Positions 16,582 through 30,217 of a DNA stretch of 64,000 bases are shown here, one piece after another. Both the position numbers and the translations under genes were made by a program. Each line of letters starts with the position of its first letter. The first letter of the stretch is position 1. The DNA is from Sphingomonas sp. HDW15A (lineage in GTDB: Bacteria > Pseudomonadota > Alphaproteobacteria > Sphingomonadales > Sphingomonadaceae). Where the stretch lies: contig NZ_CP049870.1 in NCBI RefSeq assembly GCF_011301715.1, forward strand, positions 496,001 through 560,000, read 5' to 3'. The notes beneath the pieces were generated by a model that did no database searches, was not told where the DNA came from, and was given only the letters and a program-made list of their open reading frames with translations.

Positions 16582-17210
16582 GCGTCTGCCTCCTGCTTGG
16601 ACTGCATTTCGGCGATCAGCTTGCCGTCGATCTCCTTGCCACGCTTGTACGCTTCCCGGCCCGACAGTCGATTTGCATAAGCCTCGAACGCCGGCAGTTT
16701 CGGCATGGTCTCGAACTGAGTTCCCCACAGGACCTGGCTTCCAACGTATATGTCGGCGGCTGTAAACCGGTCGCCGCATACGTATTCATTCTTCTCGAAA
16801 TGCGCCGCCAGCGTTTCCATCGCTCGGTCGTAGCTGCCATAACCGAACATCCGTCCCCGCTCCGGTGCCGGATCCCACCCATTGGCATGGTTGGTCACCG
16901 CCTGCTCGACCGGGCCGGCGGCGAAGAACAGCCAGCGGTAATAGTCCGCTTTCTCCTCGTCACGCGGACCCAGTCCGGCTTGCGGGAAAACATCCGCCAA
17001 ATAGGCGCAAATGGCCGCGCATTCCGTCACCAGCTTGTGATCGTGGACGATGGCCGGCACCTTGCGCATCGGGTTAATGGCACCGTACGAATCGCTTCCC
17101 ATCACCGAATAGTCGATGATGTGCTGGGTGTAGGGAACACCGACCTCTTCAAGCATCCAGCGGACGATTTGCCCTCGACTCATCGGATTGGTGTAAAAGT
17201 CGATGCTCAT
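16578..17210 (-). CDS. Glutathione S-transferase family protein
   Basis: The 210-residue protein has the thioredoxin-fold N-terminal domain (IDFYTNPMSRGQIVRWMLEE, then NPMRKVPAIV with the conserved cis-Pro, then TECAAICAYLAD with the glutathione-binding Glu-Cys in place of the usual ES). An all-helical C-terminal domain follows, with FTAADIYVGSQVLW. It conjugates or reduces electrophiles with glutathione by family knowledge. It is translationally coupled to the downstream dienelactone hydrolase, which suggests a detoxification pair. Confidence 0.88.
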   Translation of the reverse strand: MSIDFYTNPMSRGQIVRWMLEEVGVPYTQHIIDYSVMGSDSYGAINPMRKVPAIVHDHKLVTECAAICAYLADVFPQAGLGPRDEEKADYYRWLFFAAGPVEQAVTNHANGWDPAPERGRMFGYGSYDRAMETLAAHFEKNEYVCGDRFTAADIYVGSQVLWGTQFETMPKLPAFEAYANRLSGREAYKRGKEIDGKLIAEMQSKQEADA

Positions 17211-17233
17211 TGCGGCTCCCCTTTTAGCTTGGC

Positions 17234-18940
17234 TTATCCACGCTCTCCCGGCCGGCTCGGCGGTGTTGTCTGCGTAACTGGCGCGGACGGAGCGCCTCGC
17301 TCGCGTGCGGTTCGATCACGGGCTGCACGGAACTCGCTCTCCGTGCTCCAGTTCGGCCAGTCGGTGCTGTTTGCGAGCCGCAATCCGACCGCATGGAGCA
17401 ATTCGGCATCCTGTGCCATGCCGGTGAAATCCCAGTCGGGCGAAAATTCGTCGTCCGGCTGATGATACATCTTGGCCGTGTAATTGGCACCCCACGCCTG
17501 CGCGCGGGCGACGCCGCCGTTGACCAGATCTTGCCCCGGGCCAAAGCTCATCGCGGGGATTCCGGTCTTGGCCATGGTGAAGTGATCTGAGCGGAAGAAA
17601 CCGCCGGTTTCCGGCTTTGGATCCGGCGTGTAGCGGCGGCCGCGCTTGGCGCCTTCCTCAACCAGAATATCGAGCAGGCCGAACTTCTGGTTGCCCCTGA
17701 TCGTGAAATCGCGCGCCGGGCCGAGCACGCCCATCACGTCGGTGTTGATCACCCCGGCGGTCTTGGCTGGGGGATAAAGCGGATTGGCAGCGTAATATTC
17801 GCTGCCCAGCAGACCCTTTTCCTCGGCCGTGACGGCAAGGAACACCACCGATCGCTGCGGGCGCGGACCATTTGCGAATGCGCGTGCCTGCTCGATTAAC
17901 TGGGCGAGGCCGGTGCCGTTGTCGATGGCGCCATTGTAAATCCGGTCTCCATTGGCGTCGGGCAATCCGATGCCAAGGTGATCCCAATGCGCGGAAAAGA
18001 TGACGGTCTCATCCGGCCGGGCGGCGCCGGGCAGTAGGCCGACAACATTCTGGGACGTGATGACCTCAGTCTTCGCAGCGCCATGAACGTCGAGCTTCGC
18101 CTTGAGTGGGACCGGCTTGAAATCCTTGCGCTTGGCCGCCGCCTTCATCGCCTCGAAGCTGGTACCGGATGCCGCGAACAGCTGCGCGGCGAGGTCTCGC
18201 TGAATCCAGCCCTCGAGCGGGGGATGCTCGGCGCGTGGGTTCTGACGGACGATGTCGAACATCGCATTGGTGTTGCTGTTCTTGACCGTCGCCCAGCCGT
18301 AGCTGGCCGGCTCTGTCTCATGAATGACCAGAACGCCCGTGGCATTTTGGCGGGCACCTTCTTCATATTTGTACGTCCAGCGGCCGTAATAGGTCATCGC
18401 CTTGCCGCCGAAGTCGCCTTCGCCACCCTCGAAATCCGGGTCATTGACCAGCATGACGAGGATTTTCCCTCGCATGTCCTGGCCCTTAAAGTCGTCCCAC
18501 CCGCGCTCGGGCGCCTTTACGCCATAGCCCACGAAGACAAGCTGGGCCTTGTCGATCTGCATCGCTTTGTCGCCGTTGGTCGGCGCGCGGACGGCAATCT
18601 CCTCTCCTTGGGTCAGCGGGACGGGCTTGCCGGCCAAATCCAAACTAATGTGCGGCGCCGCCGAAAACTCGGATCGGAGCAGGGGGACGGCCTGGGTCCA
18701 GGAGCGCTTGCCATTCTTGATATCCCCGCCCGGCTGGAGACCGGCCTTAGCGAACTGATCGGCAAGGTAAGCAACAGTTTTGGTTTCACCGGGGGTCGCC
18801 GGAGCGCGGCCTTCGAAAGCATCGGAGCCGAGAGTGCGCGTATGTTCGGCAAGGCGGGCAGGATCGAACTGTGCAGTCTGGGCGAGGAGCGGCACGGCAA
18901 ATAGCGCCGCGCCGGCAAGGAAAACGCTGGGTCGAATCAC
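17234..18940 (-). CDS. M28-family zinc aminopeptidase, exported
   Basis: The 568-residue protein has a signal peptide (about residues 1-20, ending LLAQ). It then has a protease-associated-like insert and the M28 di-zinc core: IFSAHWDHLG (His, Asp), GAIDNGTGLAQLIE (bridging Asp), VTAEEKGLLGSEYY (catalytic and metal Glu), INTDVMG, and a final metal His in FRSDHFTMAKTGIPAMSF. These ligands are all present, so it should be active. It is probably periplasmic. An S9 peptidase gene sits just upstream on the same strand (64 bases), so the two may share peptide breakdown. Confidence 0.9.
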   Translation of the reverse strand: MIRPSVFLAGAALFAVPLLAQTAQFDPARLAEHTRTLGSDAFEGRAPATPGETKTVAYLADQFAKAGLQPGGDIKNGKRSWTQAVPLLRSEFSAAPHISLDLAGKPVPLTQGEEIAVRAPTNGDKAMQIDKAQLVFVGYGVKAPERGWDDFKGQDMRGKILVMLVNDPDFEGGEGDFGGKAMTYYGRWTYKYEEGARQNATGVLVIHETEPASYGWATVKNSNTNAMFDIVRQNPRAEHPPLEGWIQRDLAAQLFAASGTSFEAMKAAAKRKDFKPVPLKAKLDVHGAAKTEVITSQNVVGLLPGAARPDETVIFSAHWDHLGIGLPDANGDRIYNGAIDNGTGLAQLIEQARAFANGPRPQRSVVFLAVTAEEKGLLGSEYYAANPLYPPAKTAGVINTDVMGVLGPARDFTIRGNQKFGLLDILVEEGAKRGRRYTPDPKPETGGFFRSDHFTMAKTGIPAMSFGPGQDLVNGGVARAQAWGANYTAKMYHQPDDEFSPDWDFTGMAQDAELLHAVGLRLANSTDWPNWSTESEFRAARDRTARERGAPSAPVTQTTPPSRPGERG

Positions 18941-19003
18941 TTGGGGATCTCCATCGAAGAGGACGGGCGTCTCATGCGCGCCCTCGCGAAGTGAGAAAAG
19001 ACC

Positions 19004-21076
19004 CTATTGCGCTTTCGGTTCCGCGGAAGTTCCGTCGTGTTTCCGGTACTTGTCGAACCAGGCGATGATCGCACTGGCCTTGGCCGCCGACTGGCTCGGG
19101 CGCGCGGCGATTCCGCCATGACTTGCGTCGGGCACCTTGACGAGCGCCGTAGGCACTTTGACCAGCTTCAGCGCGGCGTAGAGCTGCTCCGCTTCGCTTA
19201 CCGGCGTGCGGTAGTCCTCACTTCCGACGACAACCAAAGTCGGGGTTTTCACGTTGGCCATCAGGGACAAGGGCGAACGGCTCCAGTAGCTCTGATAATT
19301 CTCCCAAGGCATGGCGCCCATCCAATAGCGCCCGAAGAAAGGAACGCCGTCCGCCGTCAACGCCATGCTGGTCCAGTTGATTACCGGCTTTTGCGCGGCG
19401 GCCGCTTTGAAGCGGTTGGTCTTGCCGACAATCCAGGCTGTCAGGATACCGCCGCCTGAGCCGCCGGTCACGAACAAGTTCTGCGGATCGGCGATCCCAG
19501 CCGCGACTGCCGCATCGACGGCCGCCATCAGGTCGGCATAGTCGCTGTCCGGATAGGTCTTTTCGATTCCGTCCGCGAAGGCTTGTCCGTAGCCGGTGGA
19601 ACCTCGCGGATTGGTGTAGATGACCGCGTAGCCTGCTGCCGCGTAAAGCTGATAATCGGTCGAGAAATGCGGTCCGTAAGACGCGTAGGGACCGCCGTGA
19701 ATCTCGAGGATGGCAGGCACCGCAGTGCCAGGCTGCCAGCCGGGGGGCGTAAGGATCCAGGTCGGCACGTTGCCGCCATCAGGCGCGCGAACATCAAGCG
19801 TCGTAAGTCCGCCTAAAACTTTTCCGGAAAGGGCGAGGTCGTTAAGTCGTGTGAGCAGACGCGGTTCGCCGCCTTTCGTTACTGCGACATCGGCTGGCCG
19901 GCCAGGGGAGTCAGTCGTGAATGCAAGGGTGCCATTTCGCGAAACGCTAAAGCTCCCCCCGGCGTAAGGCCGGTCCAGTCCGCCTCCGCCTACTGACCGG
20001 GTAATCGGCGAGACCGAACCATTGAGTCCAATCCGCGAAACGGCGACCGAGCCGTTTTCCTCGTACGCCGCGTAGATCGACTTGCCGTCACTTGCCCATT
20101 CCAATTGCTGAATGTCGCGGTCGAGTCCGGGCGCAATCCTGCGGATGCCACCGCCGCTCGCCTCCATCACGTACAGTCCGGACTGGTTATATCCCTTGCC
20201 CGTGTCGTCGAAGCCAACATAGGCGATCTGCCGTCCATCCGGCGAAACCGTTGGTGCGGCATCCGGGCCGTTTCGGGTCGTCAGCGGGGTAATCGAACCG
20301 CTGTCGATATCCAGTCGGTAAACCTCGCTGTCGAACGCGGTGAGTTCCCAGTCCGGCTTGCGGATTGCCGAGAAGTAGATGGTTCGCCCGTCGCGGCCCC
20401 ATTCCGGGCTGCCGTCATGGAAGTCGCCGAAGGTCAGCTGTCGCGGGGCGCCACCCAGCGCATCGACCACGAACAGGTGATCGAAGCCGGGTTTGATGTA
20501 CCCGGCCCCATCGGCGCGATAGGTTACCTTGTCGATCACCTCGAGGGGTTTGGCCCATTCGGCCCCTTCCGGCTTGGCGGGGGCGCTTCCTAGTTTCATT
20601 CCCTCGCCGGGGACGTTCATGACGTAGGCAAGGCGTCGCCCATCGGGCGACCACGCGAGGCCCGACGGACTGTCCGGAAGGCCGGTCACCCGAACGCTTT
20701 CGCCATTTTCCATCCAGCGCACGAACAACTGCGGGGCGCCGCCCTCGGCGGTCGAGGCATAGGCTAGTCGCCGGCCATCTGGTGACCAGCGCGGGCTGAA
20801 ATGATTGCCCGTACCCGCCACGAGCGGTCGCTCGGCGCCGCTGGCCACGTCGATGAGCCAGATTGTCGAACGGGCACGGTCGGTCATGATGTCGTTCGAT
20901 CGGCGCACATAAGCGATCGACCGCCCATCCGGACTGATCTGCGGATCGTCGGCAGCGCTCAGGTTGAACAGATCGCGACCAGTGAAAGCCGGGTTGGGCC
21001 CGTCCGAAGGCGCCGCCAGTGCCACTCCGGAAACGCCTAGCGCCAACCCCGCCATTGCGACTCGCCAATTCATCAT
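19004..21076 (-). CDS. S9-family prolyl oligopeptidase-like peptidase, exported
   Basis: The 690-residue protein has a signal peptide (about residues 1-21, ending GVALA) and a WD40-like beta-propeller with repeated SPDGR(R/S) blades. The C-terminal alpha/beta hydrolase domain has the nucleophile elbow FVTGGSGGGILTAW, the Asp in VVGSEDYRTPVSEAEQLY and the His in VPDASHGG. It therefore belongs to the dipeptidyl/acylaminoacyl-peptidase-like S9 group. The ATG at 21076 is preceded by AAGGAG at six bases, so it is preferred over the longer frame. It likely acts on peptides in the periplasm. Confidence 0.9.
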   Translation of the reverse strand: MMNWRVAMAGLALGVSGVALAAPSDGPNPAFTGRDLFNLSAADDPQISPDGRSIAYVRRSNDIMTDRARSTIWLIDVASGAERPLVAGTGNHFSPRWSPDGRRLAYASTAEGGAPQLFVRWMENGESVRVTGLPDSPSGLAWSPDGRRLAYVMNVPGEGMKLGSAPAKPEGAEWAKPLEVIDKVTYRADGAGYIKPGFDHLFVVDALGGAPRQLTFGDFHDGSPEWGRDGRTIYFSAIRKPDWELTAFDSEVYRLDIDSGSITPLTTRNGPDAAPTVSPDGRQIAYVGFDDTGKGYNQSGLYVMEASGGGIRRIAPGLDRDIQQLEWASDGKSIYAAYEENGSVAVSRIGLNGSVSPITRSVGGGGLDRPYAGGSFSVSRNGTLAFTTDSPGRPADVAVTKGGEPRLLTRLNDLALSGKVLGGLTTLDVRAPDGGNVPTWILTPPGWQPGTAVPAILEIHGGPYASYGPHFSTDYQLYAAAGYAVIYTNPRGSTGYGQAFADGIEKTYPDSDYADLMAAVDAAVAAGIADPQNLFVTGGSGGGILTAWIVGKTNRFKAAAAQKPVINWTSMALTADGVPFFGRYWMGAMPWENYQSYWSRSPLSLMANVKTPTLVVVGSEDYRTPVSEAEQLYAALKLVKVPTALVKVPDASHGGIAARPSQSAAKASAIIAWFDKYRKHDGTSAEPKAQ

Positions 21077-21136
21077 GCCCCGCTCCTTCGATAGGAGTGG
21101 GACCAAAGCAGAATGGGTCAGCAACGCAAGAGCCGG

Positions 21137-23464
<2,328 letters not shown>

Positions 23465-23549
23465 ATCTGCTCCTTAGGGCCTCAATGTCGGTAGAAGTGA
23501 CTGCACGATCAAGGGCTTCGAAGCGCTTCGGCGCCTCAGTTCATCGCTT

Positions 23550-23744
23550 CTAGGAACGCTTGAACAGCTCATCTGCCGCGCTGCGATGGGCCGATGCGCG
23601 GGCCTTGTGGGCCTCGACGCGGGCGATTTCCGCGCGAAGGCGCGCAACACGCTGGTCTAGCTCTTCGATGGAAAAGGGGTCGAGGTCTTCCTTGCCGAGC
23701 TCGACGATCGGCTGGCCGGGCTTGAAATCATCTTCCTCGTCCAT
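23550..23744 (-). CDS. DUF1192 family small protein
   Basis: The 64-residue acidic protein starts MDEEDDFKPGQPIVELGKED, then LDPFSIEELDQRVARLRAEI, followed by a basic helical end. The DL..LSI.EL..RI..L..EI pattern is characteristic of DUF1192, a short alphaproteobacterial coiled-coil family of unknown function. It lies upstream of clpA on the same strand and is divergent from the quinone oxidoreductase gene. Confidence 0.8.
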   Translation of the reverse strand: MDEEDDFKPGQPIVELGKEDLDPFSIEELDQRVARLRAEIARVEAHKARASAHRSAADELFKRS

Positions 23745-23809
23745 GGCACGTAGCGTTGACCCGCCGCCGACGCCTGTCAATAAGTCTGCGCGTGGTTATC
23801 CCCAGCTCA

Positions 23810-24786
23810 ATGCGCGTCATCGCCATTTCCTCGCCAGGCGGCCCGGAAAGCCTTGTCATGGAGGAGCGGCAAGTGCCCGCGCCCGGTCCGGCGGAGGTGC
23901 TGGTCAAAGTGGCAGCCGCCGGCGTTAACCGGCCTGACGTTCTTCAGCGCCGAGGACTTTATCCGCCGCCGCCCGGAGCCTCGGATATTCCGGGCCTGGA
24001 AATCGCGGGGACGGTCGTTGCGGCCGGGAAGGGCGCAGTCCACCTTGTCGGAAGCCAGGTCTGCGCGCTTGTCGCCGGTGGCGGCTACGCGGAATATTGC
24101 GTGGCGCCGGCCGGCACCTGCCTGCCCGTACCCGAGGTGCTCAGGCTGATCGAAGCCGCGGCCATGCCCGAAACATTGTTCACCGTGTGGATCAACCTCT
24201 TCGAACGTGGCTTCGCCGCCGACGGCGATACAGTTCTGATCCACGGCGGTACCAGCGGCATCGGTACGATGGCGATCAAGCTCGGCAGCCTGTTTGGACT
24301 CGACGTCATCGTCACCTGCGGTACCGACGAAAAGTGCGATGCTGCGCTTAAGATGGGTGCGACTCACGCTATCAACTACACCACCATGGACTTCGTTTCC
24401 GAGGTCAAGCAGCTGACCGAGGGCGGGGAGTCGACGTCGTCCTCGATATGGTTGGCGGGGACTATGTGGCGCGAAACCTCGCCTGCCTGGCTGATGATGG
24501 GCGCCATGTCTCGATCGCCTTTCAGCGCGGGGCCGAGGCACAGATACCGATCCCGGAAGTGATGCGCCGCAGGTTGACGCTCACCGGATCGACCCTTCGT
24601 CCCCGCGATCTCGCCTTCAAGGCGATGGTAGCCGATGAAATCGGCCGGACCGTCTGGCCTTACGTGGAGGGCAATCGGCTCAAGCCGGTGATCGACTCAA
24701 CCTTCCCGCTCGCCGAGGCCGCCGCCGCCCACGCCCGGATGGAAGGTGGAACACACATCGGAAAGATCGTTCTCACCATCGACTGA
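23810..24786 (+). CDS. NAD(P)H-quinone oxidoreductase (zinc-free MDR family), interrupted by a one-base frameshift
   Basis: The intact protein would be about 325 residues: the GroES-like N-domain (MRVIAISSPGGPESL, AAGVNRPDVLQRRGLYPPPP), then the Rossmann domain with VLIHGGTSGIGTMAIKL. In this sequence the frame is lost at a run of four G (24425-24428). One added base restores GGGVDVVLDMVGGDYVARNL and the rest, down to HIGKIVLTID. The family reduces quinones or enoyl substrates with NADPH and lacks the zinc of alcohol dehydrogenases. It is read from a promoter between it and the divergent DUF1192 gene. The frameshift is probably a sequence error (see findings). Confidence 0.85.
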
Positions 24787-24829
24787 CCTTGCCCTATCGG
24801 GCCAACCGGACTAGGTGAATTTCCGACTT

Positions 24830-24864
24830 GGCCGCTCCTTCGATGGGGCGGCCCTTCTTGTTTT
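24830..24864 (+). terminator. Intrinsic terminator between the quinone oxidoreductase gene and trcR
   Basis: A nine-base stem (GGCCGCTCC against GGGGCGGCC, one G-T pair) with loop TTCGAT is followed by a pyrimidine/T-rich tail. Confidence 0.7.
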
Positions 24865-24876
24865 CGGAGAATCGAG

Positions 24877-25584
24877 ATGGCTCAGCCGCTCATGCCCCAC
24901 GCGACCGCCGCCTGGCTGGTCGACAACACGTCCCTCAGCTTCTCGCAAATCGCGGATTTCTGCGGTCTTCACATCCTCGAGGTCCAGGCGATCGCGGACG
25001 ACACCGCGGCAACGAAGCTGACCGGCCGCGACCCGATCCGTTCGGGCGAGTTGACCCACGAAGAGATCGAGCGAGGCCAGGCCGATCCAGATTACGAACT
25101 TCAGATGATCAAGGCGCCCGACGCCGTCACCCGCACTAAGGGGCCGCGCTACACGCCGGTCTCCAAGCGCCAGGACAAGCCGGACGGAATCGCCTGGATT
25201 ATTCGCAATCATCCGGAGGTTTCGGATGGGCAGATCGGAAAGCTGATCGGCACCACCCGGACGACCATTGCGGCCATTCGCGACCGCAGCCACTGGAACA
25301 TGGCCAACATCCAGCCGAAGGACCCGGTTACGCTCGGCCTCACCACGCAGCGCGAGCTCGATGCGGCCGTCGCCAAGGCCCAGAAGGCAGCCGGCATGGA
25401 AGCGCAGGGCGACACGCGATTTGAAGGCGATCGCGACGCGCTTATCGAGCAGCTTCGTGCCGAGCGTGAGGCTCACGTTCGGGAGGTGGAGGCGGCGCTG
25501 GCCGCAGCCGAAGCCGAGGCGCGCGGAGAGGAACTGGCCTCCGACGAGATCGTGCCGGGCATCAAGGATCCGTTCAAGCGCTGA
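24877..25584 (+). CDS. trcR: TrcR-type cell cycle transcriptional regulator (DUF1013)
   Basis: The 235-residue protein carries two helix-turn-helix-like segments: near the start WLVDNTSLSFSQIADFCGLH, and mid-protein IIRNHPEVSDGQIGKLIGTT followed by RTTIAAIRDRSHWN. Its C-terminus is Ala/Glu-rich and helical. The whole protein matches the DUF1013 family that is confined to Alphaproteobacteria and known in Caulobacter as TrcR. A strong GGAG precedes the ATG, and the gene has its own terminator-separated promoter region. Regulatory targets cannot be deduced here. Confidence 0.85.
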   Translation: MAQPLMPHATAAWLVDNTSLSFSQIADFCGLHILEVQAIADDTAATKLTGRDPIRSGELTHEEIERGQADPDYELQMIKAPDAVTRTKGPRYTPVSKRQDKPDGIAWIIRNHPEVSDGQIGKLIGTTRTTIAAIRDRSHWNMANIQPKDPVTLGLTTQRELDAAVAKAQKAAGMEAQGDTRFEGDRDALIEQLRAEREAHVREVEAALAAAEAEARGEELASDEIVPGIKDPFKR

Positions 25585-25628
25585 ACGGCGGCTTGCCATT
25601 CGTCGCCTCCCGCTTCAGGATTTAAGTT

Positions 25629-25874
25629 ATGGACGGCGACGACGACATCGGTGCGATGAGCTTCGAGACAGCGCTTGGCGAGCTCGAACAGATTGTACGA
25701 ACGCTTGAGCAGGGCAGCGCACCGCTCGACCAATCCATTGAGCTCTATCAGCGCGGCGACCGCCTTAAGCGGCACTGCGAAGCGCGGCTCAAGGCGGCGC
25801 AGGAGCGGATCGAGAAGATCGCACTCGGGCCCGACGGACAGCCGACCGGTACCGAGCCGTTCGATGCCGATTGA
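25629..25874 (+). CDS. xseB: Exodeoxyribonuclease VII small subunit
   Basis: The 81-residue protein shows the XseB signature SFETALGELEQIVRTLEQGS, then PLDQSIELYQRGDRLKRHCE. It binds XseA to form the single-strand exonuclease. The last eleven bases overlap the best-supported start of ispA, the classic xseB-ispA arrangement. xseA is not in the window. Confidence 0.93.
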   Translation: MDGDDDIGAMSFETALGELEQIVRTLEQGSAPLDQSIELYQRGDRLKRHCEARLKAAQERIEKIALGPDGQPTGTEPFDAD

Positions 25875-26778
25875 GATGGTCGATCGGCCGCTGCCCTCCG
25901 TACTGGGCGAGAGCCGGCGGATCGGAGGAGCGGTCGATGACCTCTTCTCTTTCTTTCTCCCGGTTCCGGCCGACGGCCGTGCGCGCCTTTATGAGGCGAT
26001 GCGGCACGCGGCAATTGGCGGCGGGAAGCGGCTGCGCCCGCTGTTGACCGTGGCTGCCGCGCGCCTTTTCGGAATAGACGAAGGGCGCGCCGTTCGCGCC
26101 GGGACGGCGATTGAAGCCATTCATGTTTACTCCCTGATCCATGACGATTTGCCGTGCATGGACGATGACGACCTGCGTCGCGGCAAGCCGACCGTTCACA
26201 AGGCCTTCGATGAGGCGACTGCCGTCCTCGCCGGCGATTGCTTCCATGACCTCGCGTTCGAAATCATGGCCGATCCGGCTACGCATGAGGACCCTTTTGT
26301 CCGCTGCGAATTGTTGATGGGTCTTGCGAAGGCATCGGGTCTGGAAGGCATGGGCGGCGGCCAGATGCTTGACCTAGCAGCGGAAGGGCAGGCGCTCGAC
26401 GTCTCGGCGATTACCCGGATGCAGCAACTCAAGACCGGGGCGCTGATCGAGTTCGCGGTCGAAGCGGCGTGCATCATGGGCCGCTTGCCCGATGAATCCC
26501 GGACACACTGCCGCGGCTATGCGCGGAATATCGGCCTGGCCTTTCAGATCGCCGACGACCTCATAGATCACGATGGGAACGAGGAAGCGGCAGGCAAGCG
26601 TGTCGGCAAGGATGCAGGTGCGGGGAAAGCGACATTCGTCTCACTCCTCGGACGAGACCGCGCTCGGCAGCAGGCTGAGTTCCTTGTGACCCAAGCCATT
26701 GAGCATCTTGCCAGCCATGGCGAGGAGGCCGACCTCTTGCGCGCTATTGCTCGTTACATAACGGAGCGTGACCGATGA
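25864..26778 (+). CDS. ispA: Farnesyl diphosphate synthase (polyprenyl synthetase family)
   Basis: The 304-residue protein has the first aspartate-rich motif DDLPCMDDDDLRRG, the second DDLIDHDG, and the GGGKRLRPLL substrate motif. It condenses IPP with DMAPP/GPP to farnesyl diphosphate for quinones, carotenoids and cell-wall carrier. ATG 25864 overlaps xseB; ATG 25876, four codons on, is an equally possible start. Its end overlaps the coaD start by four bases (ATGA), making xseB-ispA-coaD one translational unit. Confidence 0.92.
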   Translation: MPIEMVDRPLPSVLGESRRIGGAVDDLFSFFLPVPADGRARLYEAMRHAAIGGGKRLRPLLTVAAARLFGIDEGRAVRAGTAIEAIHVYSLIHDDLPCMDDDDLRRGKPTVHKAFDEATAVLAGDCFHDLAFEIMADPATHEDPFVRCELLMGLAKASGLEGMGGGQMLDLAAEGQALDVSAITRMQQLKTGALIEFAVEAACIMGRLPDESRTHCRGYARNIGLAFQIADDLIDHDGNEEAAGKRVGKDAGAGKATFVSLLGRDRARQQAEFLVTQAIEHLASHGEEADLLRAIARYITERDR

Positions 26779-27259
26779 CCGAGCGGGTGGCTGTCTATCC
26801 CGGGACTTTCGATCCCATCACGCTGGGCCATATGGACATCATTCGCCGCAGCACGCACCTCGTCGACACGCTGGTGGTCGGGGTCACAACCAACCCTTCG
26901 AAGTCTCCCATGTTTTCGGTCGAAGAGCGGCTGGCGATGGTCCAGAGGGAGCTGGCGGACCTGCCGAACGTCCGCGTTGTCACATTCAATTCCCTGCTGA
27001 TGGATTTTGCCGAAAGCCAGGGCGCAAGCGTCATCTTGCGTGGGCTTAGGGCAGTCGCCGACTTCGAATACGAGTATCAGATGGCCGGCATGAACCAGAA
27101 GCTGAACGACAACATCGAAACCGTATTCCTGATGGCGGACGTTTCGCTGCAGCCCATCGCATCGAATCTGGTCAAGGAAATTGCGCGCTATGGGGGCCGA
27201 TCGACAAGTTCGTTAGCCCACCCGTTGCTGCCGATGTCGCCGCAAAGCTGAAATCCTGA
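26775..27259 (+). CDS. coaD: Phosphopantetheine adenylyltransferase, C-terminus displaced by a one-base frameshift
   Basis: Residues 1-138 match CoaD: YPGTFDPITLGHMDIIRR with the TxGH nucleotidyltransferase motif, VILRGLRAVADFEYEYQMA, and ADVSLQPIASNLVKEIARYG. At a run of five G (27192-27196) the frame shifts, giving an unrelated short tail that ends at 27251. One added G restores GGPIDKFVSPPVAADVAAKL and a stop at 27259, giving a normal 161 residues. CoaD is essential for coenzyme A synthesis in most bacteria, so this is strong evidence that the missing base is a sequence error. It is coupled to ispA by a four-base overlap. Confidence 0.9.
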
Positions 27260-27393
27260 AAAACCTCTGTCCCGGGGCCGACGATCTGCCAATGCATTCG
27301 GCCGGGGTTCAGCGTCTGTTGGGCACTTGGCAATCATGCTCGACAGCGCGAACATTGTGATCATTCGCCGTGGGTAAGGGACCAACTCTCGTG

Positions 27394-28013
27394 ATGAATC
27401 GTGCCTTGATTTCGGCTGCCGCTTTCTTCCTGACCGCCGCGACGCCAGCGGACCAGTCCAAGCCGGCGTTGTCGATCACTCCGCCGGCGGAAGTCGCAGC
27501 TGACCCGGCAAACCGACTGAATATCGAACTGTCGAGCGGCGGCACCGTCGTGGTCCAGCTTCGGCCCGATGCCGCGCCGAACCACGTCTATCGGGTTCAG
27601 CAACTGGCCACTTCGGGTTTTTACAACGGGCTTACGTTCCACCGCGTCATCCCCGGTTTCATGGCGCAGGGCGGCGATCCTCAAGGGACTGGGGCAGGCG
27701 GCTCGCAGCTTCCGGATATCGCGGCGGAGTTTAACAGTCTGCCGCATATGCGCGGCGTCATTTCGATGGCGCGCTCGGAATCGCCCGACAGCGCTAACAG
27801 CCAGTTCTTCATCGTCCTTGCTCCAACGATGCGGCTCGACAAGAAGTATACCGCATTCGGCCGGGTGATTTCCGGCATGCAATATGTCGATGGCATCGCG
27901 CCGGGCGAGCCTCCCGCCGCGCCGACCAAGATCGTCCGCATGTGGATTGATGGGCCGCTTCCCGCTGCGCCGGCCGTTGCGCAAGCGACGGCGGAGCCCG
28001 CCTCAGCGCAATA

Positions 28014-28014
<1 letters not shown>
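27394..28014 (+). CDS. Exported cyclophilin-type peptidyl-prolyl isomerase
   Basis: The 206-residue protein has a signal peptide (about residues 1-17) and a cyclophilin domain with [20 protein letters not shown] (catalytic Arg and Phe region), [18 protein letters not shown] and [12 protein letters not shown]. It likely acts in the periplasm on folding of exported proteins. The stop codon overlaps the queA start (TAATG), and cyclophilin-queA-tgt form one operon. ATG 27394 is chosen for the signal peptide over a GTG eight codons earlier. Confidence 0.9.
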
Positions 28015-30172
<2,158 letters not shown>

Positions 30173-30217
30173 CCTAGCGGCTTGTGGTTAGGCCCCGGCT
30201 TAGCCTTTTGCTTCAGA

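Noticed and set aside
24830..24864. Riboswitch upstream of trcR
   Set aside because: The structure is a simple hairpin with a T-rich tail, best read as the terminator of the preceding gene.
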